From Gammaproteobacteria bacterium (GTDB lineage: Bacteria > Pseudomonadota > Gammaproteobacteria > S012-40): a DNA stretch of 9,553 nt. Shown in pieces: positions 1 to 6,721 of this stretch; within the stretch, counting starts at the first letter, position 1; every line of letters starts with the position of its first letter. The notes under the pieces were generated by a model. It was not told the origin of the DNA, made no database searches, and was given only the letters and a program-made list of their open reading frames with translations. The stretch covers positions 1 to 9,553 of the forward strand of contig JAOUPJ010000131.1 in the NCBI GenBank assembly GCA_029879945.1. The letters run 5' to 3'. Both the position numbers and the translations under genes were made by a program.

Positions 1-1
1 C

Positions 2-91
2 AATAAGGAGTGGGAACAATTGCTTGAGCAGGGCGCCGGTTTTCATTCTTCTATTCATAATGACGTGGAGTGGATCTACTTGAAGAAGTAG
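2..91 (+). CDS. C-terminal end of an unrecognised protein (5' partial)
   Basis: An open frame enters from the left edge and ends at a TAG at 89-91, giving 29 residues that finish in ...VEWIYLKK. The start lies outside the window. The composition (charged and aromatic residues, no low-complexity run) reads like a genuine protein end, but the piece is too short to assign a family. It converges with the SEC-C gene, whose stop is about 50 bases away. I saw no GC-rich hairpin plus T-run in the 51 bases between them, so no terminator is called. It could also be a chance open frame. Confidence 0.5.
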   Translation, partial: NKEWEQLLEQGAGFHSSIHNDVEWIYLKK

Positions 92-142
92 AACTGCTGG
101 ACCCGCGTTCCATTTTAAAAATCTACACCGCTTTCCCAACAC

Positions 143-2011
143 CTATTTCTTCACGCTTCCCCTCAACCACTTCAACACACACTCTTTCTGCCACATATCC
201 CCAAACGCTTCTCGATAGTTCCACGCTTGATCATCTCCACCCATGGAAATATAACCCGGCCTTAGTTTCGGCTTCTTGAGCTTTTTGGCCAATAGCGCCT
301 TGGCTACTTTGGGTAGCTTTTCTATTGCCATGTCCAGCGCCTTATTTGCTTCGTCGTGTTGCTCCAGGCGAAAGTGGGCAAGCGCCTTGGAGTAGAGGAT
401 TTCGGGCATTGCTTCGTCAGGATAACGGGTGGCGAGTTCTAACATGGTCCCGTCCATCCCGGCCTGCATATAACTAGTCGTTAATAAAAAGCGTATACCG
501 TGGTTGTCGTTGGGATTCCACTTGTAGACCAGTTCTTCCATTATCTCCCTGGCCTGTTCCTCCCTGTCTGTATTCTTTAGGTACAAGGCATATTCAACCA
601 TCACCCTTATGGCGGGCCGGTTTTCTAATGCCATCCACAAAATCATTTTGGTGCTACTTTTGTGTACTACCTTTAGTAGGGCGTGGCACCACTCAAAAAA
701 GGGAATAAAGACCTTTTCCGCAAACCACGGTGAAGTGGCGTCTTGTGTGGATTGCAGGGCGCGTCTGATGCCGTCCAATATAAAAAAGGAGTTAAAGGCA
801 TTGGGTTCATCTTCTAAAAAACCCATCCACTCGTCCACAATGTAAGGCTCCCAGACGGCGATATCGCCCATACTATATGACTCAACCGAAAAGAGTTCAT
901 CTAGATTGCTAAGCTTGTCCCATTCATTTTCCATTTTTTGTAGTTTAGGTTTTGGGATATAAATGAGGGAATCCTCTGGTCCTTCTTCAACTGTATAGAG
1001 GTTTTGAGGTTCTCGATGTTGCAGGCCCTGTATCATTTCCATCAGGATATCCAAGCCATGGTATGACTTGCTACTCGTTTGAGCGAAAGTCCCCATAGGA
1101 TCGGCAACAACTCGCTCGAAGAAATCAATAAACTCGGGTGTATAGGAGCCCTTGCGGTGAAAGCGTGCCAACCAGAATTTGGCCCTTTCTTTGGCGCGAC
1201 TTGCCTGGTTTGATGAAAGTAAGAGCACGATTTCCAGGTGTGCAAGGTGAGGATCGTCTGGCATCTCTCGCTGTGCTTCTTTAAAGACTTCCCATGCCTG
1301 TTCTGTCTCTCCTTGGTCAGCCAATATGGTGCAATGACGTTGCAAGGCGGTACAACGAAGCGCGCGATCTTTGCTCTGTAAGGCCTGTTCCAATAGCTTT
1401 TGTTTTTTACGTGGCCGTCCCAGGTCGCTGTAACAGTCCATCAACAAATCAAACGCTTGATCTAATTTCTTCGCCTTGGAATCGGTGGCTACAAACAGGG
1501 GTTCCAGTAGTAAGGCTGTTTTATCGAGTTCCTGGGAGTCACGCCAAAAGCTGGCCGCAATGACGCGTTGAGGCGCAGACAATTGAGTATGGCTGAGCGC
1601 CTTTAGTTCTTTCTTTGGCATCTGATCCAATATGTAGGGAAGCAGCATATCGGGCGGAAAATCCAAGGGGAACTGCTCATAGTGAGAACAGCAGTTTTTG
1701 TATTTGGCCCCGGACCCGCAGCGACAACGGTCATTTCGTCCCTCCCTTGGCAGAGGCTTTGGTTGAAAGCGATTGTCTGGCCAGGGGATGGAGTTCCAAA
1801 AGGAGCGCGCGAGAAATCGGGCAAATTTCTCGTGTTCGTCTACCGGTATTTGGGAAAAAAGAGAAGTTGCTGTCAGCTTTGGCGCTAACGTAGCGATCGC
1901 CTCGACAAACTCCTCGATTCTGGGTTGATTCAAGGCGACTCGCGCCACGATTTCCAGGAAGACGGGAAATTCGTTTTCGAAATTGGGATCTGTTTCACTT
2001 TCGTATAACAT
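143..2011 (-). CDS. SEC-C zinc-motif protein with TPR-like helical repeats
   Basis: A 622-residue, apparently cytosolic protein with no signal peptide or membrane segment. Residues 91-108 carry a SEC-C motif of the form CXCX8CC (C96, C98, C107, C108), preceded by the typical GRNDRC lead-in; in SecA and YecA-like proteins this motif binds zinc and mediates protein or ribosome contacts. Residues about 140-330 and 465-575 are alanine/leucine-rich helical stretches that look like degenerate TPRs. The segment NDNHGIR (501-507) and the terminal GYISMGGDD (586-594) resemble the C-terminal pattern I recall from bacterial SEC-C/TPR proteins, a match from memory only. It starts 27 nt after the hepT stop on the same strand, and no good Shine-Dalgarno precedes its ATG, which suggests translation from the upstream message. 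The family is fairly secure; the function is unknown. It may be a third member of the toxin-antitoxin unit or an unrelated passenger. Confidence 0.85.
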   Translation of the reverse strand: MLYESETDPNFENEFPVFLEIVARVALNQPRIEEFVEAIATLAPKLTATSLFSQIPVDEHEKFARFLARSFWNSIPWPDNRFQPKPLPREGRNDRCRCGSGAKYKNCCSHYEQFPLDFPPDMLLPYILDQMPKKELKALSHTQLSAPQRVIAASFWRDSQELDKTALLLEPLFVATDSKAKKLDQAFDLLMDCYSDLGRPRKKQKLLEQALQSKDRALRCTALQRHCTILADQGETEQAWEVFKEAQREMPDDPHLAHLEIVLLLSSNQASRAKERAKFWLARFHRKGSYTPEFIDFFERVVADPMGTFAQTSSKSYHGLDILMEMIQGLQHREPQNLYTVEEGPEDSLIYIPKPKLQKMENEWDKLSNLDELFSVESYSMGDIAVWEPYIVDEWMGFLEDEPNAFNSFFILDGIRRALQSTQDATSPWFAEKVFIPFFEWCHALLKVVHKSSTKMILWMALENRPAIRVMVEYALYLKNTDREEQAREIMEELVYKWNPNDNHGIRFLLTTSYMQAGMDGTMLELATRYPDEAMPEILYSKALAHFRLEQHDEANKALDMAIEKLPKVAKALLAKKLKKPKLRPGYISMGGDDQAWNYREAFGDMWQKECVLKWLRGSVKK

Positions 2012-2038
2012 AAGATTAGTTAGTGTAATGGACGAGTT

Positions 2039-2458
2039 TCATGCTTCTAAGGAGTCAGACACAAATTTCAGATATTTAGGAATATCAACTATGGCCGACT
2101 TCATCGCCTCATGAAATAATCTTGGATCCAGGTCGTCGTAATCGTGGCTGATACGGTTTCGTAAGCCAGCGGACTGGGCAATTATTGTTGAAAAATCAGT
2201 GGGAAGAATTTGAAGCTGACCCAGCTCAATAAAAGATTGGTAATAATCTTTTGGAGGAGCTTTTCCTTTTGCTGTTGACACGTGATAATTGATGTCTATC
2301 ATGCGATTGATTATGCGCTCAAGGTAGCGTTCCGAGGCCGCCTGATTAATTGGATCAGACATGTACACGTTATACTCCATCGCCGCAAATTCTTTCAGAG
2401 CTTCCAGGTCCTGAATGATGAGAGACATCTTACGATTCACTAAAATGCTGTCTATCAT
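2039..2458 (-). CDS. hepT: HEPN-domain toxin of an MNT/HEPN toxin-antitoxin pair (HepT-like)
   Basis: A 139-residue, mostly helical protein of the DUF86/HepT type. The diagnostic RX4HXY motif is intact: R100, H105 and Y107 in RNRISHDY. In studied HepT proteins this motif forms the RNase active site, and the tyrosine is the residue that the partner MntA modifies with AMP, silencing the toxin. The length is normal for the family. The start is ATG, 3 nt after the mntA stop, with an AGGG about 7 nt upstream that can serve as ribosome binding site, so the pair is almost certainly co-translated. All key residues are present, so an active toxin is expected. RNase activity, the target RNA and neutralisation are inferred from the family and cannot be read from the sequence. 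Confidence 0.88.
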   Translation of the reverse strand: MIDSILVNRKMSLIIQDLEALKEFAAMEYNVYMSDPINQAASERYLERIINRMIDINYHVSTAKGKAPPKDYYQSFIELGQLQILPTDFSTIIAQSAGLRNRISHDYDDLDPRLFHEAMKSAIVDIPKYLKFVSDSLEA

Positions 2459-2461
2459 TTT

Positions 2462-2854
2462 CTACCCTTTATCAATCCTTTTTCGTACATATTCCTTTTC
2501 CATGGCAAAAAAACGAGTGTGATCAATGTAACGCCTGTAGTTGATCGCCTTGACTTCCGCTAGATGAGTTTCATCGCCATACAGTAAAGTGCAATTTTCG
2601 GTGACTTGATTAGCGAAGAGGGGATCTGCTCTATTTAGAATGGCCAGGTCTACAATTTGGTCAGGATAAATATCTTGCAGGGCAGAAGAAAGCTCGGTCT
2701 GTTTTTTGAACTCGGGGGCAGCACCCCGAAACTCCACCGCGATATCCAGGTCACTTTGGGCATGAGTGAATCCTTTTGCCTGCGAGCCAAACAAAAGAAT
2801 TAGGCGCAGCCCATATTTTTCCGCTATCTTGCTAAAGGGACTAGTCTTCTGCAT
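2462..2854 (-). CDS. mntA: MNT-domain nucleotidyltransferase antitoxin (MntA-like)
   Basis: A minimal nucleotidyltransferase of about 130 residues. Counting from the upstream GTG, it shows the GSX10DXD signature (G26, S27, D38, D40) and a third acidic residue, D72, in IVDLAIL, the three carboxylates expected to hold Mg-ATP. Characterised MntA antitoxins transfer AMP from ATP to the tyrosine of the HepT RX4HXY motif; the downstream neighbour carries that tyrosine. Two starts are possible: GTG at 2863 or ATG at 2854. I chose the ATG because it is the stronger codon and a weak GAAG lies just ahead, but neither has a clear Shine-Dalgarno; the GTG adds three residues. Here the antitoxin gene precedes the toxin gene. 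A promoter candidate lies about 33 bases upstream. Kanamycin-nucleotidyltransferase-like resistance enzymes share the fold but are larger, so antibiotic modification is unlikely. Confidence 0.88.
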   Translation of the reverse strand: MQKTSPFSKIAEKYGLRLILLFGSQAKGFTHAQSDLDIAVEFRGAAPEFKKQTELSSALQDIYPDQIVDLAILNRADPLFANQVTENCTLLYGDETHLAEVKAINYRRYIDHTRFFAMEKEYVRKRIDKG

Positions 2855-2886
2855 GGTCTTCACGTCTGTGAGATTTGATCAGCTTA

Positions 2887-2913
2887 ATTTTAGCACAGCT
2901 CGTGGAATTGCAA
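2887..2913 (-). promoter_or_regulatory. Candidate promoter of the mntA-hepT-SEC-C unit
   Basis: On the minus strand an extended -10 (TGC followed by TAAAAT, 2887-2895) matches five of six consensus bases. TTGCAA (2908-2913) lies 15 bp upstream as a possible -35, a short spacing that the extended -10 could tolerate. Transcription would begin near 2880, about 26 bases before the mntA ATG. TGCA occurs twice, at 2909-2912 and 2918-2921, overlapping and flanking the -35; this could be part of an operator for autoregulation, but that is speculative. Confidence 0.35.
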
Positions 2914-2966
2914 TACCTGCACCCACAGTGTTCTGGTAAAACACCGGTCCTAGGTTGAATTCTAAA

Positions 2967-3002
2967 TTTCCCCCTTCCACCCCTTCCATTTCCTTTTCCC
3001 CT
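2967..3002. repeat. Polypyrimidine tract with a tandem 9-bp repeat
   Basis: Of these 36 bases all but two are pyrimidines on the plus strand. It includes two perfect adjacent copies of CCCCTTCCA (2971-2979 and 2980-2988), followed by a looser TTTCCTTTTCCCC. It sits between the divergent mntA unit and the LTD gene. No coding or RNA feature explains it. It may be a spacer, a protein-binding site or a structure-prone homopurine/homopyrimidine stretch. Confidence 0.6.
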
Positions 3003-3049
3003 GCGCTAAACTAATCCCAGCTACTAAAAAATAACAACTATAATTAAAT

Positions 3050-3053
3050 GGAG
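3050..3053 (+). promoter_or_regulatory. Ribosome binding site of the LTD gene
   Basis: GGAG, 7 nt before the ATG at 3061, supports that start. The encoded product then begins with a proper signal peptide. Confidence 0.6.
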
Positions 3054-3060
3054 TTTTCCC

Positions 3061-3858
3061 ATGACAATAATAAGGAGGGCCATTAAGGCTCGATGTACGG
3101 TTGCGCTCGTCTGTTTATTTTTTCCAGTCTTCGGCAATGCGGTTCCAATATTTTTCAATGAGATCCACTATGAAAATAGCGGAGCGGATATCAATGAACG
3201 TATTGAAATTGCTGGGCCGGCGGGTACAGTTTTAGATGACTGGCAGATTGCTCTCTATAATGGAAGCACGGGTAGTCAATACGGAAGAAAGCACCTAAGC
3301 GGTGTTATTCCAAATCTGCTAGACGGTTTCGGTGTTTTTTCCTTTGCTTTTGATCGCCCCCATTTACAGAATGGTCCGGCGGACGCCTTTGCGCTGATAG
3401 ATCCATTCGGTTTAGTGCTTCAGTTTTTAAGTTATGAAGGGATGGTATCAGCCATAGATGGCTTGGCGTTGGGTCTAAGCAGCGATGATATCGGGGTCAG
3501 TGAGCATCCGGATACGCCGGCGGATTTTTCTTTGCAATTGGCCGGGATTGGTACGGTATACGAAGACTTTCGCTGGTCTAGTCCTTCAGAAAATAGTTTT
3601 GATAGGATCAATCCTGCTCAGAGCTTTCATGCGCCCACGACCCCGGTCCCCCTAACCGGTACACACTATTTACTCCTGCTGGGTGGACTGATATTGTTGC
3701 TTTCCATGGTCTTTAAAAAGCGAAAAGAAGTACCCAAGATCATCAGGGAGACGAGGTTGAACACAATTCCTTTAAATAGACGCAGAAAATTGAGCCATGC
3801 CGTTAAACGTGAACGACTGTTTGGCTCACCGTTGAAGAATGCCGCCGATAATCAATAA
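3061..3858 (+). CDS. Secreted lamin-tail-domain protein with VPL-type C-terminal anchor and basic tail
   Basis: A 265-residue exported protein. Residues 1-27 form a signal peptide: basic MTIIRRAIKAR, a hydrophobic core, and GNA before the likely cleavage site. Residues about 30-175 look like a lamin tail domain (LTD), with FNEIHYENSGAD at the start, IAGPAG in the middle and WQIALYNG after it, the pattern seen in bacterial extracellular nucleases and surface proteins. No catalytic domain follows. PVPLTG (195-200), a hydrophobic stretch (about 202-218) and KKRK (219-222) form a tripartite C-terminal signal resembling PEP-CTERM/VPLPA sorting tags or simply a membrane anchor. Unusually, 43 more, strongly basic, residues follow where such tags normally end. 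The last codons overlap the vanZ-like gene by 20 nt. The LTD is shared with the nuclease two genes downstream. The role is unknown; adhesion, or binding nucleic acid or wall material at the surface, is plausible. Confidence 0.75.
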   Translation: MTIIRRAIKARCTVALVCLFFPVFGNAVPIFFNEIHYENSGADINERIEIAGPAGTVLDDWQIALYNGSTGSQYGRKHLSGVIPNLLDGFGVFSFAFDRPHLQNGPADAFALIDPFGLVLQFLSYEGMVSAIDGLALGLSSDDIGVSEHPDTPADFSLQLAGIGTVYEDFRWSSPSENSFDRINPAQSFHAPTTPVPLTGTHYLLLLGGLILLLSMVFKKRKEVPKIIRETRLNTIPLNRRRKLSHAVKRERLFGSPLKNAADNQ

Positions 3859-4216
3859 TAAAAAGTGGTTGGCATTCGGTTGGGTGTGGGTGGCACTGGT
3901 TTGGTATGTGTCGCTCACGCCCAACCCACCTGATACCTCGGGCGTGATGTGGGGTGACAAATGGGCGCACTTTGCTACCTATGCCTTTCTCTTGCTGTGG
4001 TTTGCCCAGGTCTATAAAGGTAAGGGTTTACTTTTCACTGTGCTCACTTTAGTCGCCATGGGTGTGCTTATTGAGTTTATTCAGGGATATACCGGTTATC
4101 GGAGTTTTGATTACTACGATATGTTGGCCAATTCTATTGGTGTAGGTCTAGGTCTATTGTTGTCTTTTTCAAGGCTGGGCCATGTACTCGAGCTGATCCG
4201 AATGAAAGTAAACTGA
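3839..4216 (+). CDS. VanZ-like integral membrane protein
   Basis: A 125-residue protein with about four membrane helices (roughly 11-26, 43-58, 62-82, 96-111). VanZ-family landmarks are present: GDKWAHFATYA (D40, H44), the IEFIQ segment (E79) and DMLANSIG (D94, N98). VanZ itself raises teicoplanin tolerance in enterococci, but most relatives in Gram-negative bacteria have no proven function, and many sit near surface polysaccharide or protein-sorting genes, so resistance should not be assumed. The ATG lies inside the end of the LTD gene (20 nt overlap) with only a weak GAAG directly ahead, pointing to translational coupling. Its position between two exported LTD proteins suggests a role in envelope assembly or anchoring, which is inference. 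Confidence 0.83.
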   Translation: MPPIINNKKWLAFGWVWVALVWYVSLTPNPPDTSGVMWGDKWAHFATYAFLLLWFAQVYKGKGLLFTVLTLVAMGVLIEFIQGYTGYRSFDYYDMLANSIGVGLGLLLSFSRLGHVLELIRMKVN

Positions 4217-4265
4217 GAATTGATGTTGATACCTTTGCAACTCATGTCTATAGAACAAAAAGAAT

Positions 4266-6611
4266 GTGAAAAAATTACTGACTATCGTCTTCTTGTGTGT
4301 GCTATTGCCTTCATTCGCGCAGGCCGAATTGCTCATTAACGAACTGGACTATGACCAGCCCTCTACCGACACCGCTGAATTTATTGAACTGTTCAATTCT
4401 GGAAACACAACGCTTCAACTATCCGACTATCATATAGCACTACTCAACGGAAACGATGGCGCCTCTTATCGGGTCATTAACCTCCCTACACATACGCTTC
4501 CGGCAAATTCCTATTTTGTCCTCTGTACAAATCCTTCTATTACTCCAAATTGTGATCTGGATCTAAACCCCAACAGTAACCTCATCCAGAATGGTCAATC
4601 CGATGGAATTCAGTTATTCAAAAATTTGACTCTAGTAGATCAATGGCTCTATGAAGTCCCTACACCAATCACCCTCAGTGTAGGGCTGGCAACGATGCTC
4701 AGTGATTCCACGACGGTGGAACAAAGTCTGGTCAAAGGGACAAACGGGAAACTGCAAACGGCTTGTCTTACACCGGGTAAAGAAAATGACTGTTCCGTGT
4801 CTAACAACCCAGGGCTGGATGAGAAATGCGGCGGGCCTATAACGAATATCCATCATATTCAAGGCGATGGTTTTGTCAGCCCAAAGCTTTATGAATGGGT
4901 GGCTACCGAAGGCGTCGTTACCCGAGTTGAAAACCTGAGTGCCTCTACACAGGGCTTCTTTGTACAGAACGAGAATAGTGGTTGGGATAACGATGAAAAA
5001 AGCTCCGAAGCGCTTTATATAGTAGGCAGTACCAACGAGCGAATTCCGGGTGAAAAGGTTCGTGTGGTAGGGGTTGTGGGAGAGCGTGATTATCTAACCG
5101 TACTACAGCAAGTTTCATCAATTCGAAGTTGTGGATCAGAGCCCAAAATTGATACTAGCGCAAGGTCTTTGCCAGACGATCTAAGTCAGGAAACATTGGA
5201 ATCGATGGAGTCCATGCTGGTATTTTCTAACCAGCCAATACCCGTTGTTGACAACAACCGTTTTCACACTTCTCAGGTATTATCAGTTTCAAATTCACTT
5301 TCCTACCAGGCGACACAGCTTGAACCACCCCCGCAGACCCAAAGAGAGATTCCATCTTTTTTGGTGAACCTGAAAGACTATTCGTCTACATTTTCCGACT
5401 CAAGCATTCGCGTTGGAAATCAGCTTTCCAATCTGAGCGGAAACCTCATTCAGCGTTTAAACGATTACAGTCTCTTGCCTGATGCTTCTCCCTCGGTGAT
5501 TCAAAGCAATCCCCGGCCCCAGGAGCCGCTACGTCCCAGTCAAATCGATTTACGTATCGCCAGTTTCAATCTGGAAAATTATTTTACAGCCGATAGTGGG
5601 GGAGGATTCGAAACCAGTCGCGGAGCAAAAACGGCGACAGAATTCACGCTGCAAACCGAAAAATTAGTTAATGCGATTCTTGGGCTAGACGCCGATATTA
5701 TAGGTCTGATGGAATTGGGGGACAATCCGCAAGCCGCAACGCTGGCGATTGAACAGTTAAAAGATTCGCTCAATGAAAAAGGGTCCGCACAAAAACAATA
5801 TACGTCTATCTTTATCTCTAGTAAAAATTCAGATATCGCAGTGGGAATGCTTTACCGCGCTTCTATTGTTTCTACAGTAGGGAGCCCGCTTCAACACACA
5901 GTCTATCCGTTTGAAACATTAAGTCGCGAACCCATGGCGCAGCTCTTCCGCCATGAAACGACTGGCCATACGATGTGGGTCATCGCCAATCATTTCAAAT
6001 CGCGTCGTTGCAGCTTTGCCGAGGGAGAAGATGCGGACCAGTCCGACGGGCAATCCTGTTGGAATGCCGCGCGGCTGGCGTCTTCTATCGCTCTAAACAA
6101 TTGGATCAAGGAAGAGCTGAATCCTCTCGATCAGTATCCGGCATTGTTGCTCGGCGATCTGAATGCCCACGCCAAGGAAGACCCTATCCAATACCTGCAC
6201 AATAAAAACTATACAGACTTACTCTCCCGATATATCGGGCCATCGGCCTATACCTACTCCTTCAATTTTCAGCGCGCCTACCTGGACCACCTGCTCGCCA
6301 ACGAGCTATTCGTCCAATATGTCCATTCAGTTGGGATATGGCATATCAATGTGGACGAGCCCAGTGCACTGGGCTATAAAAAACTGAGCCAGAAAGAAGG
6401 GGCGCTGAGTGTACAGGAGCGCGGCTACACACGTTCCTCAGACCATGATCCCATCTATGTAGACCTTCAATTCAATGTCTCCACCTCCCGCAAAGGCGGT
6501 TCTGCACAGGGCTCGTCTCAACCCTCCTTCGCTGCGCTTTCTCTAATCACCCTTTTCTTGCTTCTGGTTTTATTTCGAGTGCGATCAAGAAAGAGAGTTC
6601 TAACTAATTGA
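4266..6611 (+). CDS. Secreted LTD / OB-like / EEP endonuclease (ExeM/NucH type) with GlyGly-CTERM-like signal
   Basis: A 781-residue exported nuclease. The GTG start is chosen because it opens a textbook signal peptide ending AQA (residue 20). Domains in order: LTD (about 21-135, with INELDYDQ and ELFNSGN); an OB-fold-like region (about 205-290); a linker (about 295-425); and an endonuclease/exonuclease/phosphatase domain (about 428-735). The EEP catalytic set is visible: SFNLEN (N435), LMELGDN (E483), ANHFKS (H576), GDLNAH (D631, N633), YLDHL (D674) and SSDHDP (D726, H727). C582 and C598 bracket the DQSDGQ segment typical of ExeM/NucH enzymes and may form a disulfide. The C-terminus has GGS (744-746), a hydrophobic helix (about 753-770) and RVRSRKR, matching a GlyGly-CTERM tag, which is usually processed by rhombosortase after type II secretion. 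Expected activity is metal-dependent hydrolysis of extracellular DNA. It lies 49 nt after vanZ, probably in the same transcript. Confidence 0.88.
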   Translation: MKKLLTIVFLCVLLPSFAQAELLINELDYDQPSTDTAEFIELFNSGNTTLQLSDYHIALLNGNDGASYRVINLPTHTLPANSYFVLCTNPSITPNCDLDLNPNSNLIQNGQSDGIQLFKNLTLVDQWLYEVPTPITLSVGLATMLSDSTTVEQSLVKGTNGKLQTACLTPGKENDCSVSNNPGLDEKCGGPITNIHHIQGDGFVSPKLYEWVATEGVVTRVENLSASTQGFFVQNENSGWDNDEKSSEALYIVGSTNERIPGEKVRVVGVVGERDYLTVLQQVSSIRSCGSEPKIDTSARSLPDDLSQETLESMESMLVFSNQPIPVVDNNRFHTSQVLSVSNSLSYQATQLEPPPQTQREIPSFLVNLKDYSSTFSDSSIRVGNQLSNLSGNLIQRLNDYSLLPDASPSVIQSNPRPQEPLRPSQIDLRIASFNLENYFTADSGGGFETSRGAKTATEFTLQTEKLVNAILGLDADIIGLMELGDNPQAATLAIEQLKDSLNEKGSAQKQYTSIFISSKNSDIAVGMLYRASIVSTVGSPLQHTVYPFETLSREPMAQLFRHETTGHTMWVIANHFKSRRCSFAEGEDADQSDGQSCWNAARLASSIALNNWIKEELNPLDQYPALLLGDLNAHAKEDPIQYLHNKNYTDLLSRYIGPSAYTYSFNFQRAYLDHLLANELFVQYVHSVGIWHINVDEPSALGYKKLSQKEGALSVQERGYTRSSDHDPIYVDLQFNVSTSRKGGSAQGSSQPSFAALSLITLFLLLVLFRVRSRKRVLTN

Positions 6612-6622
6612 TTTTACTAGCC

Positions 6623-6651
6623 TAGTTAATTTTCCGAAAATACCTTAGAAT
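6623..6651 (+). promoter_or_regulatory. Weak promoter candidate for gmd-fcl
   Basis: TAGAAT (6646-6651) matches five of six -10 bases. TAGTTA (6623-6628), 17 bp upstream, matches only three of six -35 bases. It would leave a leader of roughly 64 nt. The rest of the 110-base gap holds AT-rich short palindromes but no convincing terminator after the nuclease gene, so read-through from upstream is also possible. Confidence 0.22.
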
Positions 6652-6710
6652 ACGTCCAATTGATCTATTCGGCACAAACCTGGCTTGCTTCAGGGATTGG
6701 CTTCATTCTC

Positions 6711-6714
6711 GGAG
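6711..6714 (+). promoter_or_regulatory. Ribosome binding site fixing the GTG start of gmd
   Basis: GGAG, 7 nt before the GTG at 6722. The resulting N-terminus (KKALITGITGQDG) is exactly where GDP-mannose dehydratases begin, so the non-ATG start is well supported. Confidence 0.65.
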
Positions 6715-6721
6715 ATTTTTA

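Noticed and set aside
1594..1893. Open frames of 70-90 codons on the plus strand inside the SEC-C gene.
   Set aside because: They lie opposite the SEC-C motif region of a well-supported gene, with no ribosome binding site or recognisable motif.
2462..2863. Reading the nucleotidyltransferase as an aminoglycoside-modifying enzyme.
   Set aside because: It is a minimal MNT domain of about 130 residues directly paired with a HEPN toxin; resistance enzymes carry an additional domain.
2943..2962. Three clustered 6-bp palindromes (ACCGGT, CCTAGG, GAATTC) reminiscent of a cloning linker.
   Set aside because: The flanking sequence reads as natural intergenic DNA, no vector sequence is visible, and short palindromes cluster by chance. 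I treat an engineered origin as unsupported.
3039..3044. Perfect TATAAT before the LTD gene.
   Set aside because: Transcription would start near 3051, on top of the GGAG ribosome binding site, and no -35 lies 16-18 bp upstream. It is probably part of an AT-rich leader.
3839..4216. Reading the VanZ-like gene as a glycopeptide resistance determinant.
   Set aside because: No vanA/B-type ligase or regulator is nearby, and Gram-negative VanZ relatives have no established resistance role.
6615..6645. Short palindromes (ACTA/TAGT, ATTTT/AAAAT) after the nuclease gene as a terminator.
   Set aside because: The stems are 4-5 bp and AT-rich without a GC core, too weak to call.
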